From: an uncultured Bacteriovoracaceae bacterium
Lineage (GTDB): Bacteria > Bdellovibrionota > Bacteriovoracia > Bacteriovoracales > Bacteriovoracaceae
Assembly (NCBI GenBank): GCA_950054155.1
Contig: CATLOT010000005.1
Location: forward strand, 79,096-143,095
DNA length: 64,000 nt
Direction: 5' to 3'
Under the pieces are notes generated by a model, which was not told the origin of the DNA, did no database searches, and worked only from the letters and a program-made list of their open reading frames with translations. The translations under genes and the position numbers were made by a program. Of the stretch, positions 7,623 through 16,194 are shown one piece after another (position 1 is the first letter of the stretch; each line of letters begins with the position of its first letter).

Positions 7623-9743
7623 GTGACGACCAGGAAGGTTAACAAGAAAACGAAGAAGGCTAAAGAGAAGAAGCCAGGACCTTTAATTAAAAGTGAACTC
7701 TTCTTTAATCGTGATCTTGGCTGGCTCGACTTTAATGCCCGTGTTCTTCATGAAGCCCTTGATGAGAGAACACCGCTTCTTGAGCGCTTGCGCTTTATGT
7801 CGATTTGGCGCTCTAATAACGATGAATTCTTTATGAAGCGGGTGGGTGCACTCGTTAAAAAAATTGAAAGGGGCGACTTCCTCAATCAGGGCTCCGGTCA
7901 AAATGCCAGTGCCCTCTACGATGAAATCTTAAAAAAGGTTGCCTCTCAACAGCAGCAAATTACCGATAGCTTTACAAAGGATCTGATTCCTTCATTAGAA
8001 AACGAGGGGATTAAAATCCTGGGATGGAATGATCTTAATAATGCTGAAAAGAAGCTTCTGCTTATTTACTTTAAGCAAAATATTTTCCCCATCCTCACGC
8101 CTCTTGCCGTTGACTCCGGTCACCCCTTCCCTTTTATCTCTAACCTCTCTAAGTCAATTGGAGTGTGTTTAAGAAAGCCAAGTGAGCGCGCAAAACAATT
8201 TGCCCGCATAAAAATTCCAACAGAAATTCCTCAGTGGATTCCTCTTGAAGGTAATCTTCACTACGACTTTCGCTTCATCAATATTGAAGAAATCATTATG
8301 GCCAATCTTGATATGCTCTTTAGAAATATGAAGATTGATTCCTCTTGTCTCTTTAGAGTGACTCGAAATGCGGCCATCGACGAAGAGGGAGATGATGCCG
8401 AGGATAAGCTCGAATGGGTGGAAGAGGGCCTAAAGGAGCGCAAGTTTGCCCCAGTCGTGCGCCTAGAAGTTCTTAAAGGCAGTGACCCTTGGATCATTCA
8501 ATTCTTAATGGATGAGCTTGATCTTGAAGATTATAACTTCTTTACCATCACTTCTTTTCCAAGCTACACCAACTTCTCAGAGATCATTGATATCAAGAAG
8601 AAGAAACTCAAGTACCCACCCTTTCAACAAAGAGTACCCACTCAGTTTGATCACAAACTTGATGGGGAGTTTAGCCTCTTTAGTATGATTAGAAAGAAGG
8701 ACTCCCTCGTTCACTTTCCCTATGAAAGCTTCACCCATTCGGTTGAAAACTTTGTCAAAACGGCGGCCAATGATTCTAAAGTGCGCGCCATTAAAATTAT
8801 CCTCTATCGAACCGACACTGACGGACGCCTCATTGACGCTCTTATTGAGGCCGCTGAAAATAAGAAGCAAGTGGCGGTGATCATCGAACTTAAAGCGCGC
8901 TTTGATGAAGAGAGGAATATTAAATGGGCCAATAAGCTTGAGGAAGCCGGTATTCACGTCTCCTATGGTCTCATGGAACTTAAAACTCACGCCAAAATGA
9001 TTATGGTCGTGCGCCAAGATACGGATGGTGTGCGTACTTACGCCAATATCGGCACTGGAAATTACAACTCGCAAACCTCAAGACTCTATACCGATTATAG
9101 CCTCTTTACTTGTGACCCTGAAATTTGCCATGAAGTTATGGAGGCCTTTAATTTTCTCACCGGCCGCTCTTTAAAGAAAGACTATGGCAATATTCTTGTG
9201 GCCCCCTACACCATGTTTAAAACCTTTATTAAGCTCATTGAGATTGAAAAGGAAAATGCAAAGAAGAAGAAACCCGCGCGTATCATCGCGAAGATGAATC
9301 AATTAGAAGATCCCAAAGTCATCAAGGCCCTCTATGAAGCCTCACAGGCCGGCGTTAAGATTACCCTATTGGTGAGAGGCTTTTGTTGTTTGCGCCCAGG
9401 CGTTAAGGGATTGAGTGAAAATATTGAAGTCTTCTCTGTTGTCGGTCGCCTTCTTGAACACAGTCGTATTTTCTACTTTCAAAATGGGGCGAAAAATCCT
9501 GTCGATGGTCGCTTCTTTATTGGCTCAGCCGATTGGATGCGCCGAAACCTCTTTGATCGCGTCGAAGTCATCACCCCCATCAAACAAGATAATCTAAGAG
9601 AAGAACTCTGGGACTACCTCTCTCTCATTCAAAGGGACAATCGTCATTTGTGGGTCTTAAAACCTAATGGAGATTATACTCAAAGGACGCCAAAGTCGGC
9701 TAAGGATGAAGTGAACTCTCAAGAAATCATTATCAATAGTTAA
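7623..9743 (+). CDS. ppk1: polyphosphate kinase 1
   Basis: Encodes 706 residues, the usual length of Ppk1, from a GTG start with GAAGGAG about 6 bases upstream. It polymerises ATP gamma-phosphate into polyphosphate at the inner membrane. The N-terminal domain (FFNRDLGWLDFNARVLHEA) and the catalytic C-terminal domains are intact: ELKARFDEERNIKWA, then LKTHAKMIMV with the phospho-accepting histidine, and LEHSRIFYF with the second conserved histidine, then FIGSADWMRRNLFDRVEV. No exopolyphosphatase gene is adjacent. A strong terminator follows directly. Confidence 0.95.
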   Translation: MTTRKVNKKTKKAKEKKPGPLIKSELFFNRDLGWLDFNARVLHEALDERTPLLERLRFMSIWRSNNDEFFMKRVGALVKKIERGDFLNQGSGQNASALYDEILKKVASQQQQITDSFTKDLIPSLENEGIKILGWNDLNNAEKKLLLIYFKQNIFPILTPLAVDSGHPFPFISNLSKSIGVCLRKPSERAKQFARIKIPTEIPQWIPLEGNLHYDFRFINIEEIIMANLDMLFRNMKIDSSCLFRVTRNAAIDEEGDDAEDKLEWVEEGLKERKFAPVVRLEVLKGSDPWIIQFLMDELDLEDYNFFTITSFPSYTNFSEIIDIKKKKLKYPPFQQRVPTQFDHKLDGEFSLFSMIRKKDSLVHFPYESFTHSVENFVKTAANDSKVRAIKIILYRTDTDGRLIDALIEAAENKKQVAVIIELKARFDEERNIKWANKLEEAGIHVSYGLMELKTHAKMIMVVRQDTDGVRTYANIGTGNYNSQTSRLYTDYSLFTCDPEICHEVMEAFNFLTGRSLKKDYGNILVAPYTMFKTFIKLIEIEKENAKKKKPARIIAKMNQLEDPKVIKALYEASQAGVKITLLVRGFCCLRPGVKGLSENIEVFSVVGRLLEHSRIFYFQNGAKNPVDGRFFIGSADWMRRNLFDRVEVITPIKQDNLREELWDYLSLIQRDNRHLWVLKPNGDYTQRTPKSAKDEVNSQEIIINS

Positions 9744-9771
9744 AAAAAAAGCCCCTCTTAAAGAGGGGCTT
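9742..9771. terminator. bidirectional intrinsic terminator
   Basis: A perfect palindrome AAGCCCCTCTT / AAGAGGGGCTT (9749-9759 and 9761-9771) follows the ppk1 stop. On the minus strand it runs into nine T residues (9742-9750), so it serves the convergent gene at 9790-10800 well. On the plus strand a T-run appears only at 9783-9791. Confidence 0.8.
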
Positions 9772-9789
9772 CGTCGTTATATCTTTTTT

Positions 9790-10800
9790 TTACATTGCTG
9801 AAGCGCCGCTACTGTAATCCCCTCTCTCTTCATTTTTCCAGTAACCAACACCACCATCGGCAAGGCGTCCAAGACCGTCAAAGATATGAGTCTTCTCTTG
9901 AGCAAGCTCTCCGCCACCAACCCATTTTAACTGGTAGCCAAGAACGGCATTGTCAAAGTGACTTTGACAGTCATTCATTCTTCCCTCTTCTTTAAGCTTC
10001 TCTTCGATATAGTTGAGCTTTTCTTGGTAGCTCACAAGTTGATTTCCCTTTTGAGCGTAGTCGTTATCGAAATCTTTTGCATGACGGGCTAACTTGTCAC
10101 GACAAGAGATATGATCAAGGCGACTAACAAATTCTACCGTCTTATCTTTTGCTGTAATAGCTGAGTCAACAACAAAGTCCTTAGCTCTATAAAGTGGTCT
10201 ATGACGAAATTCTTCTAGAGTCTTAGCGTCAGTTCCCCCTTTAATTGCGGCAACAACGACATTCTTCTCTTCCTGGCACTCTTTACTCTCTAGCCCACCA
10301 AAGCAGTGAAAGGTCATTGAGTGTTCGTAACCTGGAACTTTTACCCGATAAGTTTTTCCTTTCGCAGCTTCTACTCCTGAGCGTACACGCTCTCCAGTAT
10401 TTCTTAGAAATTCACCTGTTCTTTCAGTTGCTGTGTTCACACCACTCATTGTGCGTGTGCGTGCACTATTAAAGCCTTCAACTGTTTTTTCTCTGGCAAT
10501 AGCAAGGCCTGCTTGAGTTCTCTCAACACCTGTGCTCACGGTGTCGCTGATAGCATCGCCGGTCGCTCTTGCTGTATCTTGGGCGCGGGCTGCACTGAGA
10601 GAAGAAACACCTCGATTTGTTCCTTTTAAGACACGCTCTTTGGCCTCTTCGATTTTGTACTTACATTGAGTTGAATTAGGATTGAAGCAATGGACTTTAA
10701 TAGTCTGACCCGATGTCGGGTTTGTAACCTTAAAAGTCTTAGCGACAGTGCTGGTGCTTAGGGCGATGGAAATCATCATTAGGTATCTTGAAACGTTCAT
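9790..10800 (-). CDS. secreted protein with duplicated domain and LEA-like helical linker
   Basis: Encodes 336 residues with GGGAGGAG before the ATG at 10800. A signal peptide ends near residue 20. Two similar blocks occur, at about residues 21-61 and 149-190: each starts KT(F/Y)(K/R)V, contains a VHCF/FHCF segment, a second Cys 8-9 residues later, a charged helix, and a KGGT/KGTN end. Between them (about 70-147) lies an alanine/threonine-rich stretch with 11-residue-like periodicity (TGERVRSG, TATERTGE), as in LEA or apolipoprotein-type amphipathic helices. The C-terminal 90 residues carry a third domain with cysteines. Function unknown; an envelope stress or surface role is inference. Confidence 0.7.
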   Translation of the reverse strand: MNVSRYLMMISIALSTSTVAKTFKVTNPTSGQTIKVHCFNPNSTQCKYKIEEAKERVLKGTNRGVSSLSAARAQDTARATGDAISDTVSTGVERTQAGLAIAREKTVEGFNSARTRTMSGVNTATERTGEFLRNTGERVRSGVEAAKGKTYRVKVPGYEHSMTFHCFGGLESKECQEEKNVVVAAIKGGTDAKTLEEFRHRPLYRAKDFVVDSAITAKDKTVEFVSRLDHISCRDKLARHAKDFDNDYAQKGNQLVSYQEKLNYIEEKLKEEGRMNDCQSHFDNAVLGYQLKWVGGGELAQEKTHIFDGLGRLADGGVGYWKNEERGDYSSGASAM

Positions 10801-10940
10801 AGTGCTCCTCCCGGCTCATTACTCTTACCCCTATAAGAAGCAAGAGTGATGCCAAAGAAGAACTCTGTAAGCACCTGTTTTTACTGGATCACCACCCCTC
10901 AAAAAAGGCTACTTTTTACACAGTGACTATTCTTTAAACA

Positions 10941-10967
10941 AAAAAGGCCGCCCCTCAAGGGACGGCC
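10941..10967 (-). terminator. intrinsic terminator of the OmpA-lipoprotein/small protein pair
   Basis: On the minus strand GGCCGTCCC / GGGGCGGCC form a nine-base-pair stem with one G-T pair (10946-10967), followed by six T residues. It lies 17 bp beyond the stop of the 10984 gene. Confidence 0.75.
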
Positions 10968-10983
10968 CAAAGCTAACGGAGAA

Positions 10984-11199
10984 TTACTGGAGCCATTTAT
11001 TGACTCTCTCAGCAACACTTTCAGAGAAGTTATTGGATAACTCCTTAATGTCGCCTGAGAGTTCCTCAATCTTTGACTCGAGCTCCTTCTCTTTCTCATT
11101 CTTATTTTCATGGGCCTTGAGCTTCAGATTTTCGAGATCTGCACTCATCTGGGCCTTCTTTGCTTTCATTCTTTGAATCAGTTCGTCTTTTTGTGACAT
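10984..11199 (-). CDS. small coiled-coil protein
   Basis: Encodes 71 residues starting MSQKDELIQR. The ATG at 11199 has AAGGAG about 7 bases upstream; a longer frame up to 11301 runs into the OmpA gene and is not needed. The sequence is one charged amphipathic helix with heptad spacing. The gene is 13 bp downstream of the OmpA-family lipoprotein and ahead of the shared terminator, so the two are probably cotranscribed. It may be a soluble partner of that protein; function unknown. Confidence 0.7.
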   Translation of the reverse strand: MSQKDELIQRMKAKKAQMSADLENLKLKAHENKNEKEKELESKIEELSGDIKELSNNFSESVAERVNKWLQ

Positions 11200-11212
11200 G
11201 GTCTTTCTCCTT

Positions 11213-12517
11213 TTATTTTGCGTTAACGATAATATCGACTCTTCTATTAAGGGCACGGCCTTTAAGCGTTTCATTCGTGGCCAGAGGGCGCTCCTCTCCA
11301 AGTCCCTTTGTTTCAGTCTTTAACTGAGCGTTCTTTTCAGAAAGAAAACTCTCCACGGCCTTAGCCCTATAAAAGGAGAGCTTTTGATTCATCTCTTGTG
11401 ACCCTCTTGAATCAGTGTGGCCGACAATAGAAACACTCTGAGGATTAATGGCCTTGAGAATGCCGTCAATCTTTGTCAGAAGATCAGTTGAGGACTCTGG
11501 AATCTTGGCACTACCGGTTTTAAAGTTTAGGTTTTTAAGGCGCAAGATGAGGCGGTCCCCTTGTTGATAAACTTCGGCTTCCTCTTCACTAAACTCCTTG
11601 CGCGCGCGATCCATGGCCTCTTGAAAGCGCACCTGAACGGCAGCAGAAAGGGCTTGGGATTGGGTGCGAACCAGGTCGCCTTGAAGATGACCTAGAGTAT
11701 CGCTGAGTTTGCCCACCTTTCGCTCCTGATAGACAAGCTTAAGAGCAATATCTTCACTGGCCCCCTTGGCCTCTCCAGTAAGTTTGGTCATAACATCTGA
11801 GAGGAGTTTAATAGACTTATTCGCCTTGAGAACCTCAGCTTTAAATTCATCCCTCTGACGAGGAGTTTGCTTGATAGCATTTTCAGCTGTGGCCAAATCA
11901 ATCTGGGCTTTTCTTAGAGTTTCAGGAGCAAGATCACTCGCATCCTCGCGCTTGGCATTTTCAACAACCTTTCTCAAAGAGTGAAGGTATTCATTTTGAA
12001 CAACCATCACTTCAAGATTGTGGTAGCGCTTTTGAAAGGAGGACACCTCTTTAGCATTGAGTGTCTCTTCAAAGTCATCGCTTCTTCTTAAAAGGTCATC
12101 ATCAATCTTTTCAAGTTCTGAGGTAAGATCGTCTTCGAAGCGAGGGAGATTCGCGATGGCCTGACTTCTGGTTTTTAAAATTTCATGGGGAATGGCCTTC
12201 TTGGCCTTTGCTCTTTCTTGGGCCATGAGAAAGTGGCCTTTCGCTTCTTCAAGCTCTTCAATGACTTCGGAGTTTTCCTCCTTTTCTTGAAAAGCTTCAC
12301 GGGCATCGGCCAGGTCATCAGCGCCCTCTTCAAAGTGCTCATGGCCTAGGAGATCGATTTGATCACGCCTGAGTTCTTTTTCCATCGTGGCAAGCTCATC
12401 GAGGGAGCCCGTTAAATTGTCTTTGTCATTGAGAGACGCTCTTTCGGAAGTAGCACAGCCAGCCAGCACTGTGAGGCTGAGCGCCCCTAGGTAAAGTGTT
12501 TTCTTTAATGGTTTCAA
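11213..12517 (-). CDS. OmpA-family lipoprotein with helical N-terminal region
   Basis: Encodes 434 residues from a TTG start with GGAGG about 9 bases upstream. A lipoprotein signal ends in LAGC at residues 18-21. Residues about 25-320 are charged and helical. The last 110 residues form an OmpA/MotB peptidoglycan-binding domain: LNFKTGSAKIPESS, then VGHTDSRGSQEMNQKLSFYRAKAV with the diaminopimelate-binding Asp, and GRALNRRVDIIV with the conserved Arg. It should be anchored in the outer membrane and bind the cell wall. The long helical region could bridge or organise the periplasm (inference). Confidence 0.85.
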   Translation of the reverse strand: MKPLKKTLYLGALSLTVLAGCATSERASLNDKDNLTGSLDELATMEKELRRDQIDLLGHEHFEEGADDLADAREAFQEKEENSEVIEELEEAKGHFLMAQERAKAKKAIPHEILKTRSQAIANLPRFEDDLTSELEKIDDDLLRRSDDFEETLNAKEVSSFQKRYHNLEVMVVQNEYLHSLRKVVENAKREDASDLAPETLRKAQIDLATAENAIKQTPRQRDEFKAEVLKANKSIKLLSDVMTKLTGEAKGASEDIALKLVYQERKVGKLSDTLGHLQGDLVRTQSQALSAAVQVRFQEAMDRARKEFSEEEAEVYQQGDRLILRLKNLNFKTGSAKIPESSTDLLTKIDGILKAINPQSVSIVGHTDSRGSQEMNQKLSFYRAKAVESFLSEKNAQLKTETKGLGEERPLATNETLKGRALNRRVDIIVNAK

Positions 12518-12628
12518 TTGTTAATCCTCCGTTAAGGTTAGCTCTTGAAACCATTATTCAATTTAAAACGTCGTTACCGAACTAGACAAGACTCAAGTTC
12601 GGTTTTTCCGACCTGTTACGCGTAAAAC

Positions 12629-13432
12629 TTAGAAGCGTGAATGATAATCATTCCACATTTTAGCCGCCTCATTCTCTGCAGTGACCTTACAGTCAAAATC
12701 AAAGAAGCTGCAATTGAAGGAATCCTTCATGCGGCGAACAAGTGTCTTATAAGTGTACTCAGGAATAAGCTCTCTTTCAGCGTAGGCCTTCGCAATCTTC
12801 TCCCTTAACTCTTCACTGATGAAAAAGAGTGTGGGGTGATCGACAAGCTCAGCTTCACTAAAGAAGTAATTCACACCTTCAAGACGATGAATGGGAAGAG
12901 CACTACTCCAATCTGTTGCCTCCGAAGAGACATCACGAATAAAAATATAACTATTCACGAGACCCATTTTCTCCGTTAGCTCTGAGTAGACAATGGCATC
13001 TTTTGAAGAGTTATCGCCAAAGAAGTAGAAAGTATCACTGGGGCTCATTTTAGCGAGAATATCCCCAATCACTTTCGTCTTGTAGGTATAAGTATTTCCA
13101 TCCCCTGGAACTCTGAGGCGGTCATAGCCTTGGGGAAACTTATGCTTTGCTAGCCACTTTTGTTGGTTAAAGAGAACATCAGGTGCAGCTGAGACATAGT
13201 AGAACTCGACTTCCTCTCCGAGATCCTCATAGCTTCTCTCTAATTCAACAAAGAGGTCTCTCATTTCAAGATAAACTTTCTTTCTGAGAAAGTGATACGC
13301 CTGACCAATTCCACCATTGGCACTATTGGCCTTTTTGATGGTGTCGTCGATATCACTGACGACGATGACCTTGGCAAATACTGACGGCAAAAGAACTAAG
13401 CATAGAGCTAGACTTAAGAGAAACTTATTCAT
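12629..13432 (-). CDS. secreted App1/DUF2183-family phosphatase
   Basis: Encodes 267 residues with GGGAGG upstream of the ATG. A signal peptide spans residues 1-20. The mature protein opens with VVSDIDDTIKKANS, the DxDDT HAD motif I typical of App1/DUF2183. It continues with YYVSAAPDVLFNQQ (motif II Ser, the 'SA.P' of this family) and FGDNSSKDAIVY (motif IV). Members hydrolyse phosphatidate or phosphate esters. Secretion suggests action on phospholipid or phosphorylated material in the periplasm or outside the cell. A related but cytoplasmic-looking protein lies at 1631-2827. Confidence 0.8.
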   Translation of the reverse strand: MNKFLLSLALCLVLLPSVFAKVIVVSDIDDTIKKANSANGGIGQAYHFLRKKVYLEMRDLFVELERSYEDLGEEVEFYYVSAAPDVLFNQQKWLAKHKFPQGYDRLRVPGDGNTYTYKTKVIGDILAKMSPSDTFYFFGDNSSKDAIVYSELTEKMGLVNSYIFIRDVSSEATDWSSALPIHRLEGVNYFFSEAELVDHPTLFFISEELREKIAKAYAERELIPEYTYKTLVRRMKDSFNCSFFDFDCKVTAENEAAKMWNDYHSRF

Positions 13433-13551
13433 TTGACCTCCCGGTGTCTTATGAAATTCCTGATATTGTCCTGATAAAATGAGCGATAACAGTATCTATC
13501 GGGGCGCATAGGGTCAAGACGGTTTGCGGTAAACACAGTACTTTAGGCGCC

Positions 13552-14130
13552 ATGGGCTTACTCTTTCAAACACCTGTCGAAATTAATGAATTAGACGATC
13601 GCGTCAACGTCTCCTCTGATGGCACCCTTAGAATCCGCACCTATGGTCTTCCCATGATTTTTTGGGGCTACCTCTTAGCAATTCTCGCTGTCATCTTCTT
13701 TATGATCCTCGCGATCAAGGACCCTCTTCTCAAAGTTCTAAACGGAGAAGATCAACTCAATGTTGCTATTGGCATCGCTGTCCTCATTATTCTCATCGGT
13801 GCTCCCCTCGCTCTCTTATGTCTTTACTTTTACGAGAAAGAAATTCTTAAAAAGGGCGATCAGATAAGTGTCATTCACAAAGTTTTCTTTCTTCCTCTGT
13901 GGCGCAAAAGCTTTACCCTTAAGGAAGGCGAAGTCACCCTGGAGCTTGAGCATTTCTTGGACTCTCCTAATGTTGCTGCTCAAACTAAAAAGACGGGGAT
14001 GGCGGGATTTGAGAATCGTGGCTACTTTAAACTGGTTATCACTCGCACTGGGGCCAAGGCCTATCTTGTCGATCGCAATAGTCGCCGTGGCGAGATGAGA
14101 AAACTCAAAGAGCTTCTCGAGCAGTATTAG
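13552..14130 (+). CDS. membrane protein with two transmembrane segments
   Basis: Encodes 192 residues with two strong hydrophobic segments (about residues 36-57 and 71-92). A short polar N-terminus and a 100-residue C-terminal domain, probably both cytoplasmic, flank them. The C-terminal part resembles bacterial PH-like membrane-associated domains in pattern (KVFFLPLWRKSFTLKEGEVTLELEH), but I cannot assign a family. No ribosome binding site is obvious. It is divergent from the App1-like gene. Confidence 0.6.
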   Translation: MGLLFQTPVEINELDDRVNVSSDGTLRIRTYGLPMIFWGYLLAILAVIFFMILAIKDPLLKVLNGEDQLNVAIGIAVLIILIGAPLALLCLYFYEKEILKKGDQISVIHKVFFLPLWRKSFTLKEGEVTLELEHFLDSPNVAAQTKKTGMAGFENRGYFKLVITRTGAKAYLVDRNSRRGEMRKLKELLEQY

Positions 14131-14150
14131 AATCCTTGGAAAAAAGGGAT

Positions 14151-14289
14151 TTGGCCTTGATCCAGATTTACTTGCTTAAAGAAATGAGTGGGGATAGTTT
14201 TTGTGAGTGTGCTGATTCCAGCATCACTTAATGGGGTTGGCTTAGGTGGGATTGTTGGGATAAACAAGACGTTTTAGGATCAAGGCCAA
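14151..14289. repeat. 13-bp perfect inverted repeat with 113-nt loop
   Basis: TTGGCCTTGATCC (14151-14163) and its exact complement GGATCAAGGCCAA (14277-14289) enclose 113 nt. Flanking bases are partly complementary too. The arms would close a stem around a region with an internal hairpin, compatible with a structured RNA or a small miniature element. Confidence 0.65.
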
Positions 14290-14484
14290 TTTCCGCTGCC
14301 AACCTGGTTACTGTCTATAAAGCAACACACGTGCCAACTTTTTTGACAGTTTTAGTTTTCTATTTTTAGGGAGTTAGGGGCTTAGGGGTGGTGACACTCT
14401 GGCTTCTGGGGTCTTATTGGCTATTTGGGGTGGTTCGGGTTTACACTCTTAACGCATCTGGCTATTCTTTTGAAAATGTTTTTT

Positions 14485-14540
14485 TTAGTTGGGGGGTCGG
14501 GGGTTGCCGGTTTGGGGTGCAGTAACTGTAGTTTGTGTCC
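14485..14540 (+). repeat. G-rich dispersed repeat, copy 1
   Basis: Shares roughly 80 percent of positions by eye with 22059-22114 in the same orientation. The identical core is GGTTTGGGGTGC-x-GTAACTGTA. Runs of six, five and four G residues could form a G-quadruplex. Both copies lie in gene-free DNA close to a perfect inverted repeat. Confidence 0.6.
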
Positions 14541-14641
14541 TGTATTTTAGTTTTTGGTTTTGGGGAAGGTGTTTGTTTTCAAATGCTTATAAATCTATTA
14601 CTTTAAGTAGGAAAAATAATTTTTTACGAAGGAATTGCCCA

Positions 14642-14947
14642 GTGAAAGTGAGAGAGATGAAAGAGCTCTTAGCAGGCCTAAAGAGTGAAGGTAAGATTGA
14701 CGGACAGAAGGTTGAGTTTGTTCTCGACACAAAGAAATACTTTGCAAGCAATGTTAAGGCCGGTGCTAATACCATGACTCTTGAGATTACTCGTGAAAAT
14801 TATCATCCTCTAAGCCTTGAGAGCTTTGAGTCCAATCTTGATCTGGCCGGTGGCGATCTTGAGATTCAAGTTGTTCAGGGAAAGAATGCTAAAACGATCA
14901 CAGAGTCTTATCTCACTGATTCGGCCCTTGAACTTGTTCTTGGCTAA
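14642..14947 (+). CDS. small protein, unknown function
   Basis: Encodes 101 residues from a GTG at 14642 with AAGGA about 8 bases upstream; an ATG at 14657 is the alternative. A longer frame back to 14489 runs through G-rich noncoding DNA and is not supported. The protein has no signal peptide and ends in LELVLG. It overlaps the 3' end of the convergent cysteine desulfurase gene by 4 bp. No family recognised. Confidence 0.6.
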   Translation: MKVREMKELLAGLKSEGKIDGQKVEFVLDTKKYFASNVKAGANTMTLEITRENYHPLSLESFESNLDLAGGDLEIQVVQGKNAKTITESYLTDSALELVLG

Positions 14948-16107
14948 GAAAGCAGCCTTTTAAGGGGGGCACTGAAGTGCTCCCATACCCTTTGCGCCTC
15001 TTCTAAATTAAATTTCCAACTAAAAGAAAGACGAAGAGCGCTTTTAGCCTGATCTTCATTATAACCCATGGCCAAGAGAGCCCGACTTGGAACGACGGCA
15101 CCACTTGAACAGGCGCTGCCATTGCTGAGGTCGATTCCGGCCATATCAAAGACCATGGCCGCACTTTGAGCGGCCACTTCATGAAAGAGAAAGTAGATTG
15201 TTTGACCATTGCGAGGGGAATCCTCAGCGATGATCTCTCCCTTATCGCCAAGTTCTTCTTTGAGGCGTGCTTCAAACCACTCTTTAGCCTCTTGCTGGGC
15301 CTTGAACTGATAATTTTCCTTTAAGTCTTCAAGCGCCATCTTTAAAGAAAGAATGCCCCAGGTATTTTCAGTTCCCGAGCGCTTTGCCCCTTGCTGGCCG
15401 CCCCCATTGAGAAGGGGGCAATGATTAAGCTTTGACCTTAAGAAAGTAAAACCTGAGCCCTTAAGGGCCCCAAACTTGTGGCCACTAAAGGTGTAGGCAT
15501 CTGCTTGAGAGCTGAGTTCCCTCCACTGCTCGATCTTCCCTGCTGCCTGGACAGCGTCCACGTGAAAGAAGACTTCTTGGCCAAGGCAGCGCTCTTTTAG
15601 TTTCTCAAGGGCCGAGAGCTCCTGCACCACTCCAGTCTCATTATTAACCCAGGTCCAGTTGATGAGGATGACCTCACTTTGACAGGCCTTGATTTCTTTA
15701 ATGGCCTCATCCTCGTGGAGAAGACCACTCTTGAGAACGGGAAGAATTTTAAAATCATGGCCGAGTAATTTTAAAAAGCCCTCTTGATTGGCGACACAGC
15801 TGTGATCACTTCCTAAGGTGAAAAAGGTCATGGTTTTCTTTTCACGAGTCGCTGCGAAGGCCATCCCCTTGACCACGGTATTTATTCCCTCCGTGGCACC
15901 TGAGTGAAAGAAGAGGTCGAATTCATTTTCTTTAAGAGAATAGGTTGAATAGAGGAAGTCACGCACCTCATTCATTTTCCTACGGGCCAGCTTCCCGGAA
16001 GCATGAACACTTGAAGGATTGGCCATGGGCATGGCCTTGAGGTCCACTCTCTCACTAAGAACAGAGGTGGCGTTATGGTCTAAATAAAGTCGCTGTGAAT
16101 TCATCAT
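14944..16107 (-). CDS. cysteine desulfurase (NifS/IscS class)
   Basis: Encodes 387 residues. A PLP-dependent aminotransferase-class V enzyme that removes sulfur from cysteine for Fe-S cluster or thio-tRNA synthesis. The PLP lysine lies in TFSGHKFGALKGSGF, and the persulfide-carrying cysteine in GSACSSGAVVPSRALLAMG. The N-terminal YLDHNATS is typical. No iscU, iscR or mnmA neighbour is present in the window, so it is not in an isc operon. Which pathway it feeds cannot be decided here. Confidence 0.9.
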   Translation of the reverse strand: MMNSQRLYLDHNATSVLSERVDLKAMPMANPSSVHASGKLARRKMNEVRDFLYSTYSLKENEFDLFFHSGATEGINTVVKGMAFAATREKKTMTFFTLGSDHSCVANQEGFLKLLGHDFKILPVLKSGLLHEDEAIKEIKACQSEVILINWTWVNNETGVVQELSALEKLKERCLGQEVFFHVDAVQAAGKIEQWRELSSQADAYTFSGHKFGALKGSGFTFLRSKLNHCPLLNGGGQQGAKRSGTENTWGILSLKMALEDLKENYQFKAQQEAKEWFEARLKEELGDKGEIIAEDSPRNGQTIYFLFHEVAAQSAAMVFDMAGIDLSNGSACSSGAVVPSRALLAMGYNEDQAKSALRLSFSWKFNLEEAQRVWEHFSAPLKRLLS

Positions 16108-16194
16108 GCCCTAATTTAGCCGCCTGACCCTTCAAAGGCAAACCACTTGAGTTAGATGAGAAAAAGTTGCGCTCCTTATGCTAAAATAGCCGTA

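Larger units (their letters stand above)
14131..14641. other. gene-free, structured and G-rich intergenic region
   Basis: About 510 bp without a convincing gene. It contains a 13-bp perfect inverted repeat (14151-14289 overall), a short hairpin inside it (TGCTG ATTC CAGCA), and three G-rich runs on the plus strand: about 14367-14393, 14406-14440 and 14485-14520. A TTGACA at 14343-14348 lacks a properly spaced -10. Frames that cross it (for example from 14489) have atypical composition and start without a ribosome binding site. It could hold a noncoding RNA or be a remnant of a mobile repeat. Confidence 0.6.

Noticed and set aside
8577..9074. 165-residue antisense frame inside ppk1
   Set aside because: It lies fully within conserved ppk1 coding sequence in the opposite frame; no ribosome binding site and no protein-like pattern.
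14489..14641. Upstream extension of the 14642 gene
   Set aside because: It runs through the G-rich repeat, starts without a ribosome binding site, and the composition differs sharply from the downstream part.
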